A stretch of DNA of 64,000 nucleotides, from NCBI GenBank assembly GCA_920105625.2, contig OV050032.1, forward strand, positions 96,952,542 to 97,016,541, given 5' to 3'. A model generated the notes under the pieces. It did no database searches. It was given only the letters and a program-made list of their open reading frames with translations, and was not told where the DNA came from. Of this stretch, positions 25,901 through 41,126 are shown in pieces (position 1 is the stretch's first letter; each line of letters opens with the position of its first letter). The translations under genes and the position numbers were made by a program. The DNA comes from Clusia tigrina. Lineage: Eukaryota; Arthropoda; Insecta; Diptera; Clusiidae.

Positions 25901-28900
25901 GTAACAATGAAGTACCCGAGCCTCTTGTCAATTTAGGCCATCGCTCAAAGCTATGCTACACTAGAGTCCCAAATCAAACACTGATAAAACTTCAAACGCC
26001 CCTAACTTCTTTACGGTACGGCCTACACCTATCAAAGTTTGCATCATACAAATGCTTGTAACTTTTTACTGGAGCGTCATAAAACCTTGAAATTTTGTAA
26101 CAATAAAGTACCCGAGCCTCTTGTCAATTTAAGCTATCGCTCAAAGCTATGCTACCCATGAGTCCCAAATCAAACACTGATAAAACTTCAAACGCCCCTA
26201 ACTTCTTTACGGTACGTCCTACACCTATCAAAGTTTGCAACATACAAATGCTTGTAACTTTTTAATGGAGCGTCATAAAACCTTGAAATTTTGTAACAAT
26301 GAAGTACCCGAGCCTCTTGTCAATTTAGGCCATCGCTCAAAGCTATGCTACCCTAGAGTCCCAAATCAAACACAGATAAAACTTCAAACGCCCCTAACTT
26401 CTTTACGGTACGTCCTACACCTATCAAAGTTTGCAACATACAAATGCTTGTAACTTTTTACTGGAGCGTCATAAAACCTTGAAATTTTGTAACAATAAAG
26501 TACCCGAGCCTCTTGTCAATTTAAGCTATCGCTCAAAGCTATGCTACCCTTGAGTCCCAAATCAAACACTGATAAAACTTCAAACGCCCCTAACTTCTTT
26601 ACGGTACGTCCTACACCTATCAAAGTTTGCAACATACAAATGCTTGTAACTTTTTACTGGAGCGTCATAAAACCTTGAAATTTTGTAACAATGAAGTACC
26701 CGAGCCTCTTGTCAATTTAGGCCATCGCTCAAAGCTATGCTACCCTAGAGTCCCAAATCAAACACTTATAAAACATCAAACGCCCCTAACTTCTTTACGG
26801 TACGGCCTACACCTATCAAAGTTTGCAACATACAAATGCTTGTAACTTTTTACTGGAGCGTCATAAAACCTTGAAATTTTGTAACAATAAAGTACCCGAG
26901 CCTCTTGTCAATTTAAGCTATCGCTCAAAGCTATGCTACCCTTGAGTCCCAAATCAAACACTGATAAAACTTCAAACGCCCCTAACTTCTTTACGGTACG
27001 TCCTACACCTATCAAAGTTTGCAACATACAAATGCTTGTAACTTTTTACTGGAGCGTCATAAAACCTTGAAATTTTGTAACAATGAAGTACTCGAGCCTC
27101 TTGTCAATTTAAGCCATCGCTCATAGCTATGCTACGCTTGAGTCCCAAATCAAACAATGATAAATTTTCAAACGCCCCTAACTTCTTTACGGTACGTCCT
27201 ACACCTATCAAAGTTTGCAACATACAAATGCTTGTAACTTTTTACTGGAGCGGCATAAAACCTTGACATTTTGTAACAATGAAGTACCCGAGCCTCTTGT
27301 GAATTTAAGCTATCGCTCAAAACTATGCTACCCTAGAGTCCCAAATCAAACACTGATAAAACTTCAAACGCCCCTAACTTCTTTACGGTACGTCCTACAC
27401 CTATCAAAGTTTGCAACATACAAATGCTTGTAACTTTTTACTGGAGCGTCATAAAACCTTGAAATTTTGTAACAATGAAGTACTCGAGCCTCTTGTCAAT
27501 TTAAGCCATCGCTCATAGCTATGCTACGCTTGAGTCCCAAATCAAACAATGATAAAATTTCAAACGCCCCTAACTTCTTTACGGTACGTCCTACACCTAT
27601 CAAAGTTTGCAACATACAAATGCTTGTAACTTTTTACTGGAGCGGCATAAAACCTTGACATTTTGTAACAATGAAGTACCCGAGCCTCTTGTCAATTTAA
27701 GCTATCGCTCAAAACTGTGCTACCCTAGAGTCCCAAATCAAACACTGATAAAACTTCAAACGCCCCTAACTTCTTTACGGTACGTCCTACACCTATCAAA
27801 GTTTGCAACATACAAATGCTTGTAATTTTTACTGGAGCGTCATAAAACCTCGAAATTTTGTAACAATAAAGTACCCGAGCCTCTTGTCAATTTAAGCTAT
27901 AACTCAAAGCTATGCTACCCATGAGTCCCAAATCAAACACTGATAAAACTTCAAACGCCCCTAACTTCTTTACGGTACATCCTACACCTATCAAAGTTTG
28001 CAACATACAAATGCTTGTAACTTTTTACTGGAGCGTCATAAAACCTTGAAATTTTGTAACAATAAAGTACCCGAGCCTCTTGTCAATTTAAGCTATCGCT
28101 CAAAGCTATGCTAACCTTGAGTCCCAAATCAAACACTGATAAAACTTCAAATTACCCTAACTTCTATACACTACGTCCTACACCTATCAAAATTTGTAAC
28201 ATACAAATGCTTGTAACTTTTTACTGGAGCGTCATAAAACCTTGAAATTTTGTAACAATAAAGTTCTCGAGCATCTTGTCAATTTAAGCCATCGCTCAAA
28301 GCTATGCTACCCTTGGGTCCCAAATCAAACACAGATAAAACTTCAAACGCCCCTAACTTCTTTACGGTACGTCCTACACCTATCAAAGTTGGCAACATTC
28401 AAATGCTTGTAACTTTTTACTGGAGCGTCATAAAACCTTGAAATTTTGTAACAATGAAATACCCGAGCATTTTGTCAATTTAAGCCATCGCTCAAAGCTA
28501 TGCTACCCTAGAGTGCCAAATCAAACACTGATAAAACTTCAAACGCCCCTAACTTCTTTACGGTACGTCCTACACCTATCAAAGTTTGCAACATTCAAAT
28601 GCTTGTAACTTTTTACTGGCGCGTCCTAAAACCTTGAAATTTTGTAACAATGAAGTACCCGAGCCTCTTATCAATTTAAGCTATCGCTCAAAACCATGCT
28701 ACCCTAGAGTCCCAAATCAAACACTGATAAAACTTCAAATGGTCCTAACTTCTATACGGTACGTCCTACACCTATCAAAGTTTGCAACATACAAATGCTT
28801 GTAACTTTTTACTGGAGCGTCATAAAACCTTGAAATTTTGTAACAATGAAGTACCCGAGCCTCTTGTCAATTTTGGCCATCGCTCAAAGCTAAGCTACCC

Positions 28901-30105
28901 TAGAGTCCCAAATCAAACACTGATAAAACTTCAAACGCCCCTAACTTCTTTACGGTACGGCCTACACCTATCAAAGTTTGCAACATACAAATGCTTGTAA
29001 CTTTTTACTGGAGCGTCATAAAACCTTGAAATTTTGTAACAATAAAGTACCCGAGCCTCTTGTCAATTTAAGCTATCGCTCAAAGCTATGCTACCTATGA
29101 GTCCCAAATCAAACACTGATAAAACTTCAAACGCCCCTAACTTCTTTACGGTACGTCCTACACCTATCAAAGTTTGCAACATACAAATGCTTGTAACTTT
29201 TTAATGGAGCGTCATAAAACCTTGAAATTTTGTAACAATGAAGTACCCGAGCCTATTGTCAATTTAGGCCATCGCTCAAAGCTATGCTACCCTAGAGTCC
29301 CAAATCAAACACAGATAAAACTTCAAACGCCCCTAACTTCTTTACGGTACGTCCTACACCTATCAAAGTTTGCAACATACAAATGCTTGTAACTTTTTAC
29401 TGGAGCGTCATAAAACCTTGAAATTTTGTAACAATAAAGTACCCGAGCCTCTTGTCAATTTAAGCTATCGCTCAAAGCTATGCTACCCTTGAGTCCCAAA
29501 TCAAACACTGATAAAACTTCAAACGCCCCTAACTTCTTTACAGTACGTCCTACACCTATCAAAGTTTGCAACATACAAATGCTTGTAACTTTTTACTGGA
29601 GCGTCATAAAACCTTGAAATTTTGTAACAATGAAGTACCCGAGCCTCTTGTCAATTTAGGCCATCGCTCAAAGCTATGCTACCCTAGAGTCCCAAATCAA
29701 ACACTGATAAAACATCAAACGCCCCTAACTTCTTTACGGTACGGCCTACACCTATCAAAGTTTGCAACATACAAATGCTTGTAACTTTTTACTGGAGCGT
29801 CATAAAACCTTGAAATTTTGTAACAATAAAGTACCCGAGCCTCTTGTCAATTTAAGCTATCGCTCAAAGCTATGCTACCCTTGAGTCCCAAATCAAACAC
29901 TGATAAAACTTCAAACGCCCCTAACTTCTTTACGGTACGTCCTACACCTATCAAAGTTTGCAACATACAAATGCTTGTAACTTTTTACTGGAGCGTCATA
30001 AAACCTTGAAATTTTGTAACAATGAAGTACTCGAGCCTCTTGTCAATTTAAGCCATCGCTCATAGCTATGCTACGCTTGAGTCCCAAATCAAACAATGAT
30101 AAAAT
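19917..30105 (+). repeat. 10.19-kb supra-HOR (52 monomers), region B, copy 2
   Basis: This is a direct repeat of 9,730-19,916 in the same monomer order. The left junction is where 'gataaaatttcaaacg' (the end of copy 1) runs into the 'cctacaattatc' monomer. The right end is not followed by a third 'aattatc' monomer, so the 52-mer does not restart. Instead, a 12-mer beginning with the 'gagcggcat / cttgacattttg' monomer follows. A notable internal difference is at 25,081: copy 2 reads 'aactctttaatgg', whereas copy 1 at 14,893 has 'aatttttactgg'. Confidence 0.92.
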
Positions 30106-33100
30106 TTCAAACGCCCCTAACTTCTTTACGGTACGTCCTACACCTATCAAAGTTTGCAACATACAAATGCTTGTAACTTTTTACTGGAGCGGCATAAAAC
30201 CTTGACATTTTGTAACAATGAAGTACCCGAGCCTCTTGTGAATTTAAGCTATCGCTCAAAACTATGCTACCCTAGAGTCCCAAATCAAACACTGATAAAA
30301 CTTCAAACGCCCCTAACTTCTTTACGGTACGTCCTACACCTATCAAAGTTTGCAACATACAAATGCTTGTAATTTTTACTGGAGCGTCATAAAACCTCGA
30401 AATTTTGTAACAATAAAGTACCCGAGCCTCTTGTCAATTTAAGCTATCGCTCAAAGCTATGCTACCCATGAGTCCCAAATCAAACACTGATAAAACTTCA
30501 AATGCCCCTAACTTCTTTACGGTACATCCTACACCTATCAAAGTTTGCAACATACAAATGCTTGTAACTTTTTACTGGAGCGTCATAAAACCTTGAAATT
30601 TTGTAACAATAAAGTACCCGAGCCTCTTGTCAATTTAAGCTATCGCTCTAAGCTATGCTAACCTTGAGTCCCAAATCAAACACTGATAAAACTTCAAATT
30701 ACCCTAACTTCTATACACTACGTCCTACACCTATCAAAATTTGTAACATACAAATGCTTGTAACTTTTTACTGGAGCGTCATAAAACCTTGAAATTTTGT
30801 AACAATAAAGTACTCGAGCATCTTGTCAATTTAAGCCATCGCTCAAAGCTATGCTACCCTTGGGTCCCAAATCAAACACAGATAAAACTTCAAACGCCCC
30901 TAACTTCTTTACGGTACGTCCTACACCTATCAAAGTTGGCAACATTCAAATGCTTGTAACTTTTTACTGGAGCGTCATAAAACCTTGAAATTTTGTAACA
31001 ATGAAGTACTCGAGCCTCTTGTCAATTTAAGCTATCGCTCAAAGCTATGCTACCCTTGAGTCCCAAATCAAACACTGATAAAACTTCAAACGCCCTAACT
31101 TCTTTACGGTACGTCCTACACCTATCAAAGTTTGCAACATACAAATGCTTGTAACTTTTTAATGGAGCGTCATAAAACCTTGAAATTTTGTAACAATGAA
31201 GTACCCGAGCCTCTTGTCAATTTCGGCCATCGCTCAAAGCTATGCTACCCTAGAGTCCCAAATCAAACACTGATAAAACTTCAAACGCCCCTAACTTCTT
31301 TACGGTACGGCCTACACCTATCAAAGTTTGCAACATACAAATGCTTGTAACTTTTTACTGGAGCGTCATAAAACCTTGAAATTTTGTAACAATAAAGTAC
31401 CCGAGCCTCTTGTCAATTTAAGCTATCGCTCAAAGCTATGCTACCCATGAGTCCCAAATCAAACACTGATAAAACTTCAAACGCCCCTAACTTCTTTACG
31501 GTACGTCCTACACCTATCAAAGTTTGCAACATACAAATGCTTGTAACTTTTTAATGGAGCGTCATAAAACCTTGAAATTTTGTAACAATGAAGTACCCGA
31601 GCCTCTTGTCAATTTAGGCCATCGCTCAAAGCTATGCTACCCTAGAGTCCCAAATCAAACACAGATAAAACTTCAAACGCCCCTAACTTCTTTACGGTAC
31701 GTCCTACACCTATCAAAGTTTGCAACATACAAATGCTTGTAACTTTTTACTGGAGCGTCATAAAACCTTGAAATTTTGTAACAATAAAGTACCCGAGCCT
31801 CTTGTCAATTTAAGCTATCGCTCAAAGCTATGCTACCCTTGAGTCCCAAATCAAACACTGATAAAACTTCAAACGCCCCTAACTTCTTTACGGTACGTCC
31901 TACACCTATCAAAGTTTGCAACATACAAATGCTTGTAACTTTTTACTGGAGCGTCATAAAACCTTGAAATTTTGTAACAATGAAGTACCCGAGCCTCTTG
32001 TCAATTTAGGCCATCGCTCAAAGCTATGCTACCCTAGAGTCCCAAATCAAACACTTATAAAACATCAAACGCCCCTAACTTCTTTACGGTACGGCCTACA
32101 CCTATCAAAGTTTGCAACATACAAATGCTTGTAACTTTTTACTGGAGCGTCATAAAACCTTGAAATTTTGTAACAATAAAGTACCCGAGCCTCTTGTCAA
32201 TTTAAGCTATCGCTCAAAGCTATGCTACCTTTGAGTCCCAAATCAAACACTGATAAAACTTCAAACGCCCCTAACTTCTTTACGGTACGTCCTACACCTA
32301 TCAAAGTTTGCAACATACAAATGCTTGTAACTTTTTACTGGAGCGTCATAAAACCTTGAAATTTTGTAACAATGAAGTACTCGAGCCTCTTGTCAATTTA
32401 AGCCATCGCTCATAGCTATGCTACGCTTGAGTCCCAAATCAAACAATGATAAAATTTCAAACGCCCCTAACTTCTTTACGGTACGTCCTACACCTATCAA
32501 AGTTTGCAACATACAAATGCTTGTAACTTTTTACTGGAGCGGCATAAAACCTTGACATTTTGTAACAATGAAGTACCCGAGCCTCTTGTGAATTTAAGCT
32601 ATCGCTCAAAACTATGCTACCCTAGAGTCCCAAATCAAACACTGATAAAACTTCAAACGCCCCTAACTTCTTTACGGTACGTCCTACACCTATCAAAGTT
32701 TGCAACATACAAATGCTTGTAATTTTTACTGGAGCGTCATAAAACCTCGAAATTTTGTAACAATAAAGTACCCGAGCCTCTTGTCAATTTAAGCTATCGC
32801 TCAAAGCTATGCTACCCATGAGTCCCAAATCAAACACTGATAAAACTTCAAACGCCCCTAACTTCTTTACGGTACATCCTACACCTATCAAAGTTTGCAA
32901 CATACAAATGCTTGTAACTTTTTACTGGAGCGTCATAAAACCTTGAAATTTTGTAACAATAAAGTACCCGAGCCTCTTGTCAATTTAAGCTATCGCTCAA
33001 AGCTATGCTAACCTTGAGTCCCAAATCAAACACTGATAAAACTTCAAATTACCCTAACTTCTATGCACTACGTCCTACACCTATCAAAATTTGTAACATA

Positions 33101-36100
33101 CAAATGCTTGTAACTTTTTACTGGAGCGTCATAAAACCTTGAAATTTTGTAACAATAAAGTACTCGAGCATCTTGTCAATTTAAGCCATCGCTCAAAGCT
33201 ATGCTACCCTTGGGTCCCAAATCAAACACAGATAAAACTTCAAACGCCCCTAACTTCTTTACGGTACGTCCTACACCTATCAAAGTTGGCAACATTCAAA
33301 TGCTTGTAACTTTTTACTGGAGCGTCATAAAACCTTGAAATTTTGTAACAATGAAGTACTCGAGCCTCTTGTCAATTTAAGCTATCGCTCAAAGCTATGC
33401 TACCCTTGAGTCCCAAATCAAACACTGATAAAACTTCAAACGCCCCTAACTTCTTTACGGTACGTCCTACACCTATCAAAGTTTGCAACATACAAATGCT
33501 TGTAATTTTTACTGGAGCGTCATAAAACCTTGAAATTTTGTAACAATAAAGTACCCGAGCCTCTTGTCAATTTAAGCTATCGCTTAAAACTATGCTACCC
33601 TAGAGTCCCAAATCAAACACTGATAAAACTTCAAACGCCCCTAACTTCTTTACGGTACGTCCTACACCTATCAAAGTTGGCAACATTCAAATGCTTGTAA
33701 CTTTTTACTGGAGCGTCATAAAACCTTGAAATTTTGTAACAATGAAGTACTCGAGCCTCTTGTCAATTTAAGCTATCGCTCAAAGCTATGCTACCCTTGA
33801 GTCCCAAATCAAACACTGATAAAACTTCAAACGCCCCTAACTTCTTTACGGTACGTCCTACACCTATCAAAGTTTGCAACATACAAATGCTTGTAACTTT
33901 TTAATGGAGCGTCATAAAACCTTGAAATTTTGTAACAATGAAGTACCCGAGCCTCTTGTCAATTTAGGCCATCGCTCAAAGCTATGCTACCCTAGAGTCC
34001 CAAATCAAACACTGATAAAACTTCAAACGCCCCTAACTTCTTTACGGTACGGCCTACACCTATCAAAGTTTGCAACATACAAATGCTTGTAACTTTTTAC
34101 TGGAGCGTCATAAAACCTTGAAATTTTGTAACAATAAAGTACCCGAGCCTCTTGTCAATTTAAGCTATCGCTCAAAGCTATGCTACCCATGAGTCCCAAA
34201 TCAAACACTGATAAAACTTCAAACGCCCCTAACTTCTTTACGGTACGTCCTACACCTATCAAAGTTTGCAACATACAAATGCTTGTAACTTTTTAATGGA
34301 GCGTCATAAAACCTTGAAATTTTGTAACAATGAAGTACCCGAGCCTCTTGTCAATTTAGGCCATCGCTCAAAGCTATGCTACCCTAGAGTCCCAAATCAA
34401 ACACAGATAAAACTTCAAACGCCCCTAACTTCTTTACGGTACGTCCTACACCTATCAAAGTTTGCAACATACAAATGCTTGTAACTTTTTACTGGAGCGT
34501 CATAAAACCTTGAAATTTTGTAACAATGAAGTACCCGAGCCTCTTGTCAATTTAAGCTATCGCTCAAAGCTATGCTACCCTTGAGTCCCAAATCAAACAC
34601 TGATAAAACTTCAAACGCCCCTAACTTCTTTACGGTACGTCCTACACCTATCAAAGTTTGCAACATACAAATGCTTGTAACTTTTTACTGGAGCGTCATA
34701 AAACCTTGAAATTTTGTAACAATGAAGTACCCGAGCCTCTTGTCAATTTAGGCCATCGCTCAAAGCTATGCTACCCTAGAGTCCCAAATCAAACACTTAT
34801 AAAACATCAAACGCCCCTAACTTCTTTACGGTACGGCCTACACCTATCAAAGTTTGCAACATACAAATGCTTGTAACTTTTTACTGGAGCGTCATAAAAC
34901 CTTGAAATTTTGTAACAATAAAGTACCCGAGCCTCTTGTCAATTTAAGCTATCGCTCAAAGCTATGCTACCTTTGAGTCCCAAATCAAACACTGATAAAA
35001 CTTCAAACGCCCCTAACTTCTTTACGGTACGTCCTACACCTATCAAAGTTTGCAACATACAAATGCTTGTAACTTTTTACTGGAGCGTCATAAAACCTTG
35101 AAATTTTGTAACAATGAAGTACTCGAGCCTCTTGTCAATTTAAGCCATCGCTCATAGCTATGCTACGCTTGAGTCCCAAATCAAACAATGATAAAATTTC
35201 AAACGCCCCTAACTTCTTTACGGTACGTCCTACACCTATCAAAGTTTGCAACATACAAATGCTTGTAACTTTTTACTGGAGCGGCATAAAACCTTGACAT
35301 TTTGTAACAATGAAGTACCCGAGCCTCTTGTGAATTTAAGCTATCGCTCAAAACTATGCTACCCTAGAGTCCCAAATCAAACACTGATAAAACTTCAAAC
35401 GCCCCTAACTTCTTTACGGTACGTCCTACACCTATCAAAGTTTGCAACATACAAATGCTTGTAATTTTTACTGGAGCGTCATAAAACCTCGAAATTTTGT
35501 AACAATAAAGTACCCGAGCCTCTTGTCAATTTAAGCTATCGCTCAAAGCTATGCTACCCATGAGTCCCAAATCAAACACTGATAAAACTTCAAACGCCCC
35601 TAACTTCTTTACGGTACATCCTACACCTATCAAAGTTTGCAACATACAAATGCTTGTAACTTTTTACTGGAGCGTCATAAAACCTTGAAATTTTGTAACA
35701 ATAAAGTACCCGAGCCTCTTGTCAATTTAAGCTATCGCTCAAAGCTATGCTAACCTTGAGTCCCAAATCAAACACTGATAAAACTTCAAATTACCCTAAC
35801 TTCTATACACTACGTCCTACACCTATCAAAATTTGTAACATACAAATGCTTGTAACTTTTTACTGGAGCGTCATAAAACCTTGAAATTTTGTAACAATAA
35901 AGTACTCGAGCATCTTGTCAATTTAAGCCATCGCTCAAAGCTATGCTACCCTTGGGTCCCAAATCAAACACAGATAAAACTTCAAACGCCCCTAACTTCT
36001 TTACGGTACGTCCTACACCTATCAAAGTTGGCAACATTCAAATGCTTGTAACTTTTTACTGGAGCGTCATAAAACCTTGAAATTTTGTAACAATGAAGTA

Positions 36101-38206
36101 CTCGAGCCTCTTGTCAATTTAAGCTATCGCTCAAAGCTATGCTACCCTTGAGTCCCAAATCAAACACTGATAAAACTTCAAACGCCCCTAACTTCTTTAC
36201 GGTACGTCCTACACCTATCAAAGTTTGCAACATACAAATGCTTGTAATTTTTACTGGAGCGTCATAAAACCTTGAAATTTTGTAACAATAAAGTACCCGA
36301 GCCTCTTGTCAATTTAAGCTATCGCTTAAAACTATGCTACCCTAGAGTCCCAAATCAAACACTGATAAAACTTCAAACGCCCCTAACTTCTTTACGGTGC
36401 GTCCTACACCTATCAAAGTTTGCAACATACAAATGCTTGTAACTTTTTACTGGAGCGTCATAAAACCTTGAAATTTTGTAACAATGAAGTACCCGAGCCT
36501 CTTGTCAATTTAGGCCATCGCTCAAAGCTATGCTACCCTAGAGTCCCAAATCAAACACTGATAAAACATCAAACGCCCCTAACTTCTTTACGGTACGGCC
36601 TACACCTATCAAAGTTTGCAACATACAAATGCTTGTAACTTTTTACTGGAGCGTCATAAAACCTTGAAATTTTGTAACAATAAAGTACCCGAGCCTCCTG
36701 TCAATTTAAGCTATCGCTCAAAGCTATGCTACCCTTGAGTCCCAAATCAAACACTGATAAAACTTCAAACGCCCCTAACTTCTTTACGGTACGTCCTACA
36801 CCTATCAAAGTTTGCAACATACAAATGCTTGTAACTTTTTACTGGAGCGTCATAAAACCTTGAAATTTTGTAACAATGAAGTACTCGAGCCTCTTGTCAA
36901 TTTAAGCCATCGCTCATAGCTATGCTACGCTTGAGTCCCAAATCAAACAATGATAAAATTTCAAACGCCCCTAGCTTCTTTACGGTACGTCCTACACCTA
37001 TCAAAGTTTGCAACATACAAATGCTTGTAACTTTTTACTGGAGCGGCATAAAACCTTGACATTTTGTAACAATGAAGTACCCGAGCCTCTTGTCAATTTA
37101 AGCTATCGCTTAAAACTATGCTACCCTAGAGTCCCAAATCAAACACTGATAAAACTTCAAACGCCCCTAACTTCTTTACGGTACGTCCTACACCTATCAA
37201 AGTTTGCAACATACAAATGCTTGTAACTTTTTACTGGAGCGTCATAAAACCTCGAAATTTTGTAACAATAAAGTACCCGAGCCTCTTGTCAATTTAAGCT
37301 ATCGCTCAAAGCTATGCTACCCATGAGTCCCAAATCAAACACTGATAAAACTTCAAACGCCCCTAACTTCTTTACGGTACATCCTACACCTATCAAAGTT
37401 TGCAACATACAAATGCTTGTAACTTTTTACTGGAGCGTCATAAAACCTTGACATTTTGTAACAATAAAGTACCCGAGCCTCTTGTCAATTTAAGCTATCG
37501 CTCAAAGCTATGCTAACCTTGAGTCCCAAATCAAACACTGATAAAACTTCAAATTACCCTAACTTCTATACACTACGTCCTACACCTATCAAAATTTGCA
37601 AGATACAAATGCTTGTAACTTTTTACTGGAGCGTCATAAAACCTTGAAATTTTGTAACAATAAAGTACTCGAGCATTTTGTCAATTTAAGCCATCGCTCA
37701 AAGCTATGCTACCCTTGGGTCCCAAATCAAACACAGATAAAACTTCAAACGCCCCTAACTTCTTTACGGTACGTCCTACACCTATCAAAGTTGGCAACAT
37801 TCAAATGCTTGTAACTTTTTACTGGAGCGTCATAAAACCTTGAAATTTTGTAACAATGAAGTACTCGAGCCTCTTGTCAATTTAAGCTATCGCTCAAAGC
37901 TATGCTACCCTTGAGTCCCAAATCAAACACTGATAGAACTTCAAACGCCCCTAACTTCTTTACGGTACGTCCTACACCTATCAAAGTTTGCAACATACAA
38001 ATGCTTGTAACTTTTTACTGGAGCGTCATAAAACCTTGAAATTTTGTAACAATGAAGTACCCGCGCCTCTTGTCAATTTAGGCCATCGCTCAAAGCTATG
38101 CTACCCTAGAGTCCCAAATCAAACACTGATAAAACTTCAAACGCCCCTAACTTCTTTACGGTACGGCCTACACCTATCAAAGTTTGCAACATACAAATGC
38201 TTGTAA
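30106..38206 (+). repeat. Region B tail: 12-, 14- and 9-mer variants of the HOR
   Basis: The 'cttgacattttg' monomer that starts the 12-mer recurs near 30,154, 32,504, 35,246 and 37,008, giving steps of 2,350, 2,742 and 1,762 bp (12, 14 and 9 units with small deletions). The 14-mer arose by adding a pair of monomers that includes a 'cgcttaaaactatg' copy near 33,583. The same rare monomer recurs near 36,324, and its 'cgcttaaaac' variant near 37,107. In the 9-mer the order jumps from that monomer straight to HOR position 10, which is an internal deletion. After about 38,207 the region B order is lost. Confidence 0.8.
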
Positions 38207-41126
38207 CTTTTTACTGGAGCGCCATAAAACCTTGAAATTTTGTAACAATGAAGTACTCGAGCCTCTCGTCAATTTAAGCCATCGCTCAAAGCTATGCTAC
38301 GCTTGAGTCCCAAATCAAACAATGATAAAACTTCAAACGCCCCTAACTTCTTTACGGTACGTCCTACACCTATCAAAGTTTGCAACATACAAATGCTTGT
38401 AACTTTTTACTGGAGCGTCATAAAACCTTGAAATTTTGTAACAATAAAGTACTCGAGCATCTTGTCAATTTAAGCCATCGCTCAAAGCTATGCTACCCTT
38501 GGGTCCGAAATCAAACACAGATAAAACTTCAAACGCCCCTAACTTCTTTACGGTACGTCCTACACCTATCAAAGTTGGGAACATTCAAATGCTTGTAACT
38601 TTTTACTGGAGCGTCATAAAACCTTGAAATTTTGTAACAATGAAGTACTCGAGCCTCTTGTCAATTTAAGCCATCGCTCAAAGCTATGCTACGCTTGAGT
38701 CCCAAATCAAACAATGATAAAACTTCAAACGCCCCTAACTTCTTTACGGTACGTTATACACCTATCAAAGTTTGCAACATACAAATGCTTGTAACTTTTT
38801 ACTGGAGCGGCATAAAACCTTGAAATTTTGTAACAATGAAGTACCCGAGCCTCTTGTCAATTTAAGCTATCGCTCAAAACTATGCTACCCTAGAGTCCCA
38901 AATCAAACACTGATAAAACTTCAAACGCCCCTAACTTACATACGGTACGTCCTACACCTATCAAAGTTTGCAACATACAAATGCTTGTAACTTTTTACTG
39001 GAGCGTCATAAAACCTTGAAATTTTGTAACAATGAAGTACCCGAGCCTCTTGTCAATTTAGGCCATCGCTCAAAGCTAAGCTACCCTAGAGTCCCAAATC
39101 AAACACTGATAAAACTTCAAACGCCCCTAACTTCTTTACGGTACGTCCTACACCTATCAAAGTTTGCAACATACAAATGCTTGTAACTTTTTACTGGAGC
39201 GTCATAAAACCTTGAAATTTTGTAACAATAAAGTACCCGAGCCTCTTGTCAATTTAAGCTATCGCTCAAAGCTATGCTACCCATGAGTCCCAAATCAAAC
39301 ACTGATAAAACTTCAAACGCCCTTAACTTCTTTACGGTACGTCCTACACCTATCAAAGTTTGCAACCTACAAATGCTTATAACTTTTTACTGGAGCGTCA
39401 TAAAACCTTGAAATTTTGTAACAATAAAGTACCCGAGCCTCTTGTCAATTTAAGCTATCGCTCAAAGCTATGCTAACCTTGAGTCCCAAATCAAACACTG
39501 ATAAAACTTCAAATTACCCTAACTTTTATACGGTACGTCCTACACCTATCAAAGTTTGCAACATACAAATGTTTGTAACTTTTTACTGGAGCGTCATAAA
39601 ACCTTGAAATTTTGTAACAATGAAGTACCCGAGCCTCTTGTCAATTTAAGCTATCGCTCAAAGCTATGCCACCCTTGAGTCCCAAATCAAACACTGATAA
39701 AACTTCAAACGCCCCTATCTTCTTTACGGTACGTCCTACACCTATCAAAGTTTGCAACATACAAATGCTTGTAACTTTTTACTGGAGCGGCATAAAACCT
39801 TGAAATTTTGTAACAATAAAGTACTCGAGCCTCTTGTCAATTTAAGCCATCGCTCAAAACTATGCTACCCTAGAGTCCCAAATCAAACACTGACAAAACT
39901 TCAAATGGCCCTAACTTCTATACGGTACGTCCTACACCTATCAAAGTTTGCAACATACAAATGCTTGTAACTTTTTACTGGAGCGTCATAAAACCTTGAA
40001 ATTTTGTAACAATGAAGTACCCGAGCCTCTTGTCAATTTACGCCATCGCTCAAAGCTATGCCACCCTTGAGTCCCAAATCAAACACTGATAAAACTTCAA
40101 ACGCCCCTAACTTCTTTACGGTACGTCCTACACCTATCAAAGTTGGCAACATTCAAATGCTTGTAACTTTTTACTGGAGCGTCATAAAACCTTGAAATTT
40201 TGTAACAATGAAGTACTCGAGCCTCTTGTCAATTTAAGCCATCGCTCAAAGCTATGCTACGCTTGAGTCCCAAATCAAACAATGATAAAACTTCAAACGC
40301 CCCTAACTTCTTTACGGTACGTCCTCCACCTATCAAAGTTTGCAACATACAAATGCTTGTAACTTTTTACTGGAGCGGCATAAAACCTTGAAATTTTGTA
40401 ACAATGAAGTACCCAAGCCTCTTGTCAATTTAAGCTATCGCTCAAAACTATGCTACCCTAGAGTCCCAAATCAAACACTGATAAACTTTCAAACGCCCCT
40501 AACTTACATACGGTACGTCCTACACCTATCAAAGTTTGCAACATACAAATGCTTGTAACTTTTTACTGGAGCGTCATAAAACCTTGAAATTTTGTAACAA
40601 TGAAGTACCCGAGCCTCTTGTCAATTTAGGCCATCGCTCAAAGCTAAGCTACTCTAGAGTCCCAAATCAAACACTGATAAAACTTCAAACGCCCCTACCT
40701 TCTTTACGGTACGTCCTACACCTATGAAAATTTGCAACATACAAATGCTTGTAACTTTTTTCTAGAGCGTCATAAAACCTTGAAATTTTGTAACAATAAA
40801 GTACTCGAGCATCTTGTCAATTTAAGCCATCGCTCAAAGCTATGCTACCCTTGGGTTCCAAATCAAACACAGATAAAACTTCAAACGCCCCAAACTTCTT
40901 TACGGTACGTCCTACACCTATCAAAGTTTGCAACATTCAAATGCTTGTAACTTTTTACTGGAGCGTCATAAAACCTTGAAATTTTGTAACAATAAAGTAC
41001 TCGAGCCTCTTGTCAATTTAAGCTATCGCTCAAAGCTATGCTACCCTAGAATCCCAAATCAAACACTGATAAAACTTCAAACGCCCCTAACTTCTTTACG
41101 GTACGTCCTACACCTATCAAAGTTTG

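Noticed and set aside
40850..40865. 'gggttccaaatc' as a tRNA B box (tRNA-derived SINE)
   Set aside because: It is a one- or two-base variant of the ordinary 'gagtcccaaatc' monomer segment, with no A box at the right distance and no tRNA-like fold.
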